This document shows positions 8,025-10,914 of a DNA stretch of 10,914 bases, piece after piece. Numbering within the stretch: position 1 is the stretch's first letter; each line of letters begins with the position of its first letter. The DNA is taken from positions 1 to 10,914 of the forward strand of contig JAJSPD010000270.1 of NCBI GenBank assembly GCA_021307315.1, written 5' to 3'. The position numbers and the translations under genes are program-made. Source of the DNA: Bisporella sp. PMI_857 (lineage: Eukaryota; Ascomycota; Leotiomycetes; Helotiales; Helotiaceae). The notes beneath the pieces are model-generated. The model did not search any database, was not told the origin of the DNA, and saw only the letters and a program-made list of their open reading frames with translations.

Positions 8025-9330
8025 TCATGAGGCCATTGGCTTCGTTTTCGGTCGAGCATTTGCCTCGTAGGCACCTGCTCGAGACTCTAGTACCGTGGCC
8101 GTTGCTCGGGGCCGCATCTCTTCCTCATAAAGTCTCAACACATCTGATAGACTCTGACTCGCTCCCCTTTCATGAATCAATCGCGCTAGACTGATGCCAT
8201 CTGCCATGGCAACATTGCCTCCTTGTCCACGAACTGCGAACCTGCGCGTTAGCTATTCATCTGCCAAGCCTTCACACAGTCGTGATCAAGGATACTTACA
8301 AGGCGTCATCGAGTGGACCGCATCTCCGATCAAGGTGATACGACCAGCTGGTAGTATTGGTGGCAGCATATCGCAGAGGCGGAGCGGGGGCAGTACCATG
8401 CCTTCAATAGGAGTCGCTTGGAAGGTCTCAGTAATCTGTGGATGCAGGTTATGCAACTGTGAAAGCACAAATTGGTGCATTTCTTCACGGGATGCCTTCG
8501 ATGTCCAGAAATCCTCTTTGAGAGCGTCCTCGTCTTGCCACCCGAAGAGCCAATACAGCTTGGCTATCTTTCGGTCTTCCGAGATACTGCTCACGAGGTA
8601 GGTCACTCGCAAGTCATCTGAAAAGGCAGATACCCATGATGTTCCCAACTGCATCCATCGCTCGTATTGCTCTTTGGGTGCTTCTAGCTCTCCGCAGATG
8701 GCACCCATGGGCAGAAAGCTAGGATGGACCTCGGGAAGTAGTTGTGCTCGCACTCGACTGTGTATTCCGTCTGCACCGACGATTATGTCACCATGGAATT
8801 GAGATCCGTCTTGGAAAAATGCAGTGACTCCCCTGGCATCCTCTTCATATCTGACAAACTGCTTTCCCCATTGGACAGATACGTTGGTCATCAGCCAGCT
8901 CCGGAGTCTACCACGGTTGGCACGAATTTGCCTATTCCCGAGCTTGGGTCCGAATCGAACGATTTCTTTGAGGAGATTCTTCGAGGCGTGGTAAACGGCG
9001 CTGCTGGTCTCAATGTCTGTACCATAGAGATGATCCACTGGGCCTAAATCCGGCATGTCGCTGGGGAAGCACCGAGCATAGCTGTCGAGCATACTGTGAG
9101 ACTATCGTCAGATCTAGAGCTCGCCATTCGTATAGCGTAACTTCGCAAGCTGGACACTCATACTCGCCGTGCAGAGTTATGCACCATCCCTGATTTCGAG
9201 CCACTTCAGAGACATCTCGATCAAACACTTGGAAAGTGTAGTTTCGGGCTCTCAATGCCTGCGCCAGAGCGAGACCAGATAAGCCTCCTCCGATGATGAG
9301 GACGTGGGGATTGTTGGAATTATCTGCCAT
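8025..9330 (-). CDS. FAD-dependent monooxygenase (class A flavoprotein), three exons, 389 aa
   Basis: Exons, in transcription order, are 9330-9164, 9093-8300 and 8233-8025. The three fingerprints of class A flavin monooxygenases are intact. GGGLSG (14-19) is the Rossmann loop, with acidic Asp37 after the second strand. The DG motif is GADGIHSRVR (162-171, Asp164-Gly165). The GD motif is LIGDAVHSMTPFRGQGGN (310-327, Asp313), and it is formed only by splicing the last intron. NRGRLRSWL (115-123) is also typical of the family. Such enzymes use NAD(P)H, FAD and O2 to hydroxylate or epoxidise aromatic or polyketide-derived substrates, usually as soluble tailoring enzymes. Length is normal and no lesions are seen. 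The ATG at 9330 precedes the FAD loop by the usual short leader. Its convergent neighbour is the DUF1772 gene, with which it shares promoter motifs. Substrate unknown. Confidence 0.92.
8234..8299 (-). other. Second intron of FAD monooxygenase gene (66 bp)
   Basis: GTAAGT donor at 8299, GCTAAC branch site and a GCAG acceptor ending at 8234. A second AG eight bases earlier in the transcript (gcgcag) would break the frame; the chosen one restores TPFRGQGGN. Confidence 0.88.
9094..9163 (-). other. First intron of FAD monooxygenase gene (70 bp)
   Basis: On the minus strand: GTATGA donor at 9163, CTGAC branch site and TCTCACAG acceptor ending at 9094. Phase 2; splicing gives ITLHG-DMLDSY. Confidence 0.85.
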
Positions 9331-9404
9331 GGTGAACTGAGGTGGAAAGCATCGATGCAGATGTTATCTCATATCTAAAAGAGCAAAAGGCTTCACATGA
9401 TAGA

Positions 9405-9546
9405 GTCGGGCATTCCACGTGTAGAACGACATTGCAATGTCCCGACTTGGGCGCTAGGACACGTCGGAGCTGATTGGTGTCAGTTTCCGAGACTGTGAAA
9501 CTCGCTCGGGTGCCTGCTCGGACTCAATTAGTTCACTAAACGCCGA
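9405..9546. promoter_or_regulatory. TCGG-rich promoter of the FAD monooxygenase gene with a 42-bp inverted repeat
   Basis: GTCGGGCATT (9405-9414) faces AATGTCCCGAC (9436-9446), an inverted repeat with one extra base in the right arm. Seven TCGG/CCGA tetramers lie in 142 bp (9406, 9442, 9464, 9487, 9506, 9518, 9543). A CACGTG sits between the arms at 9416-9421. The core lies 75-116 bp upstream of the ATG at 9330. The motif matches that of the DUF1772 promoter: GTCGG(R)(A)CATTCCA(Y)GT on one arm. Confidence 0.6.
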
Positions 9547-9589
9547 GAGTACAAGAGGAACGACTAGTTGGTTCCAGGTTACTGTGGAG

Positions 9590-10070
9590 TAAAACCCTCT
9601 TTTTAGAAAAGACGAGATTAATTTATATAAAAAAAGGTAAAACATTAAGAGGGTATAGTTATTAAACTATAGTAGAGGTAGAATAAAAAGATATTAAAAC
9701 TAAATATTTAACTAAAGTATTATAAAAACTTTAATCTACTAAAAAAAGCTTTAATAAGCTTTAATAAGCTTTATTTTAATACTTAAAAATAAAAAGGTTT
9801 TTTTACTTTTTTTTATTTATTTCTTTAAATAAAAGTAGATATAAAAATTATTAATATTTATAAACTTAATACTTATATTTTTTATACTCTTTACTTTAAT
9901 AGTATTATTTATTTTACTTTATTTAATAATTATATTTATTGGGTTAATATTATTGAATAATTTTTTAATAAAATAAGTAAATATAGTAGCCCTAAGTGTA
10001 AAATAAAATTTAGAGTATTAATACTACTATTTTTACTAGTAATTAAAATAGTTTTATCTTTATTACAAAC
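9590..10070. other. Second AT-rich, RIP-like block
   Basis: Composition falls sharply to mostly A and T and recovers at about 10070. No gene is seen. A short tandem repeat of AAGCTTTAAT (2.8 copies, 9746-9773) is present. An 8-bp pair ACCCTCTT / AAGAGGGT near its left edge may be chance. Confidence 0.7.
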
Positions 10071-10269
10071 TATAGGAGAGTACTACGGCACATGTGATTA
10101 GTAATGAAATCCCAGTTGCCAGGTTCTCCTAGAGGAAACGTCCTAGGTACCATGTTCCCCGGGGATCATTGTCCTAAGTCCATAGCCCTCCTGAGCCTAT
10201 GGTCCTGTCAACTATGCTATCCTGGTATGGGCTGAGTCCCGTGACTCGGGAGCGTCGGTAACAGAGGTA
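10071..10269. other. Unassigned sequence of normal composition left of the LTR
   Basis: About 200 bp rich in short palindromes such as TCCCG-TGACT-CGGGA near 10230-10250. No reading frame or recognised repeat. It may be part of an older element or of the LTR element itself if the LTR start is misplaced. Confidence 0.4.
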
Positions 10270-10818
10270 TGTTATGATTGATTTTAAAATAAATTTTAAA
10301 AAGGAGGAGTGGGGATTTCGGGGAAAGTGTGGTTTTCGTTATGTTGGGGCTTTCGCTATGCACTCACGTGTAACGCTGGCTAAGATCACCTTGTGGTCTC
10401 AGCACTAAGCCGTGCTTAGTACGCCGAGGGTTTAGCTGTAAGGGGTAGGGGTAGTCGAACGGGTGAAGGGTATTGCACGCAAGACACTTCGGGAGTCTGT
10501 TTACAAGTATTGGTGTAAAGAATACAATTTGAGTTGAGCACGAAGCTCCTATCTACTGGGTAAACCACGAGACTTATATAGGACCTTCCTGCTCAGGATC
10601 CTTTTGGATCCCATGGTCCCCCGAGGAGTCCCTTCACGCCAGGAATCGGCTTATGTAAGAAACGCCAAGGAGGTAACTAGAAATTACTTCCCCTCATTTA
10701 CGGCTCACAACTGTAGACAATATCATCACCTGTAACGCCAAGCCTATATACTCTATCGCCGTGATACTCTCACTGATCCTCTAACTGATTCCCTGCTTAA
10801 TAGAACACATTTCTGACA
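10270..10818 (+). repeat. Probable 5' LTR of a Ty1/copia-type retrotransposon (549 bp)
   Basis: The right boundary is well supported: ...TGACA ends at 10818 and is followed at once by a primer binding site. The left boundary is set at TGTTATG (10270), the best TGT start pairing with the ACA end (TGT[T/C]A against TGACA). Inside are possible TATA boxes near 10574 and 10743, and the hairpins ACTAAG-CCGTG-CTTAGT and GGATCC-TTTT-GGATCC. Composition is not AT-skewed, unlike the block to its left. The 3' LTR and the polyprotein lie beyond the window, so LTR identity and the 5-bp duplication (candidate AGGTA, 10265-10269) cannot be confirmed. Confidence 0.6.
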
Positions 10819-10832
10819 GGTTATGCGCCCGG
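10819..10832 (+). other. Primer binding site, half-tRNA initiator-Met type
   Basis: GGTTATGCGCCCGG directly abuts the LTR end. It is complementary to an anticodon stem-loop of form CCGGGCGCATAACC containing a CAT anticodon. Copia and Ty5 elements prime from the initiator Met tRNA anticodon loop (copia uses GGTTATGGGCCC), which supports a Ty1/copia assignment over Gypsy. The match to this host's own tRNA is inferred. Confidence 0.6.
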
Positions 10833-10837
10833 ACAGC

Positions 10838-10912
10838 ATGTCTACCGCTCTAAACGCAACTTCTTTGAATCCTTTTGTCGACCTGGAGCGGGTTCCAGTT
10901 GGGCCAGGCTAG
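10838..10912 (+). pseudogene. Start of the retroelement internal frame, 24 codons then TAG
   Basis: The first ATG after the primer binding site opens a short frame beginning MSTALNATSLNPFVDLE and ending at TAG 10910-10912. The position suits the start of gag, but no gag domain can be seen in so short a piece. The stop could be a C-to-T change of CAG, an ordinary non-coding ATG, or mean that gag starts further right outside the window. Confidence 0.3.
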
Positions 10913-10914
10913 AA

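Noticed and set aside
7928..9047. Plus-strand frames opposite the FAD monooxygenase
   Set aside because: They are antisense to intact exons with complete flavin motifs; one starts inside the MITE end.
9454..9645. 63-codon minus-strand frame upstream of the monooxygenase
   Set aside because: Half lies in the TCGG-rich promoter and half in the AT-rich block; no motif.
9746..9773. Short AAGCTTTAAT tandem repeat as a functional element
   Set aside because: Under three copies in AT-rich sequence; chance or slippage is sufficient.

Overview
The window looks like nuclear DNA of a filamentous ascomycete. Its introns are 48-70 bp with GTAAG-type donors and CTAAC/CTGAC branch sites. Very AT-rich blocks resemble repeat-induced point mutation (RIP). 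The transposons and the two metabolic genes are of fungal type. No bacterial-style genes, tRNA, rRNA or CRISPR were seen.

Layout. (1) 1-1214, minus: a decayed DUF3435-family gene (the family that includes Starship captain tyrosine recombinases), recognisable only after reading through stops and one frameshift. It runs off the left edge. (2) 1215-2190: AT-rich decayed sequence; 2190-2353: a GC-rich, G-tract-bearing block. (3) 2354-4691: a complete Mutator-like element (MULE) with perfect 87-bp terminal inverted repeats (TIRs), an 8-bp target duplication and an intact two-exon transposase of 667 aa. (4) 4776-6170: an extreme AT desert with one GC-rich islet at 5776-5872. (5) 6180-9590: a small gene island with two convergent genes, a DUF1772/anthrone-oxygenase-like membrane protein (+, 6461-7014) and a class A FAD monooxygenase (-, 8025-9330). 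A decayed MITE-like element of about 553 bp lies between them. (6) 9590-10070: a second AT desert. (7) 10270-10818: a probable Ty1/copia 5' LTR, followed by a half-tRNA-type primer binding site and the start of a broken internal region that leaves the window.

How the parts relate. The two island genes are types that often act together in polyketide or anthraquinone tailoring. Both promoters are crowded with TCGG/CCGA tetramers and carry facing copies of a GTCGG(R)(A)CATT motif, which suggests one shared regulator. The island may be the surviving core of a larger cluster whose flanks were overrun by repeats. The MULE appears younger than its surroundings because its TIRs, reading frame and splice sites are undamaged. 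It is also strongly enriched in CACGTG palindromes.

Limits: all family calls come from motif reading without database searches. Product chemistry, Starship membership and LTR boundaries are inferences.
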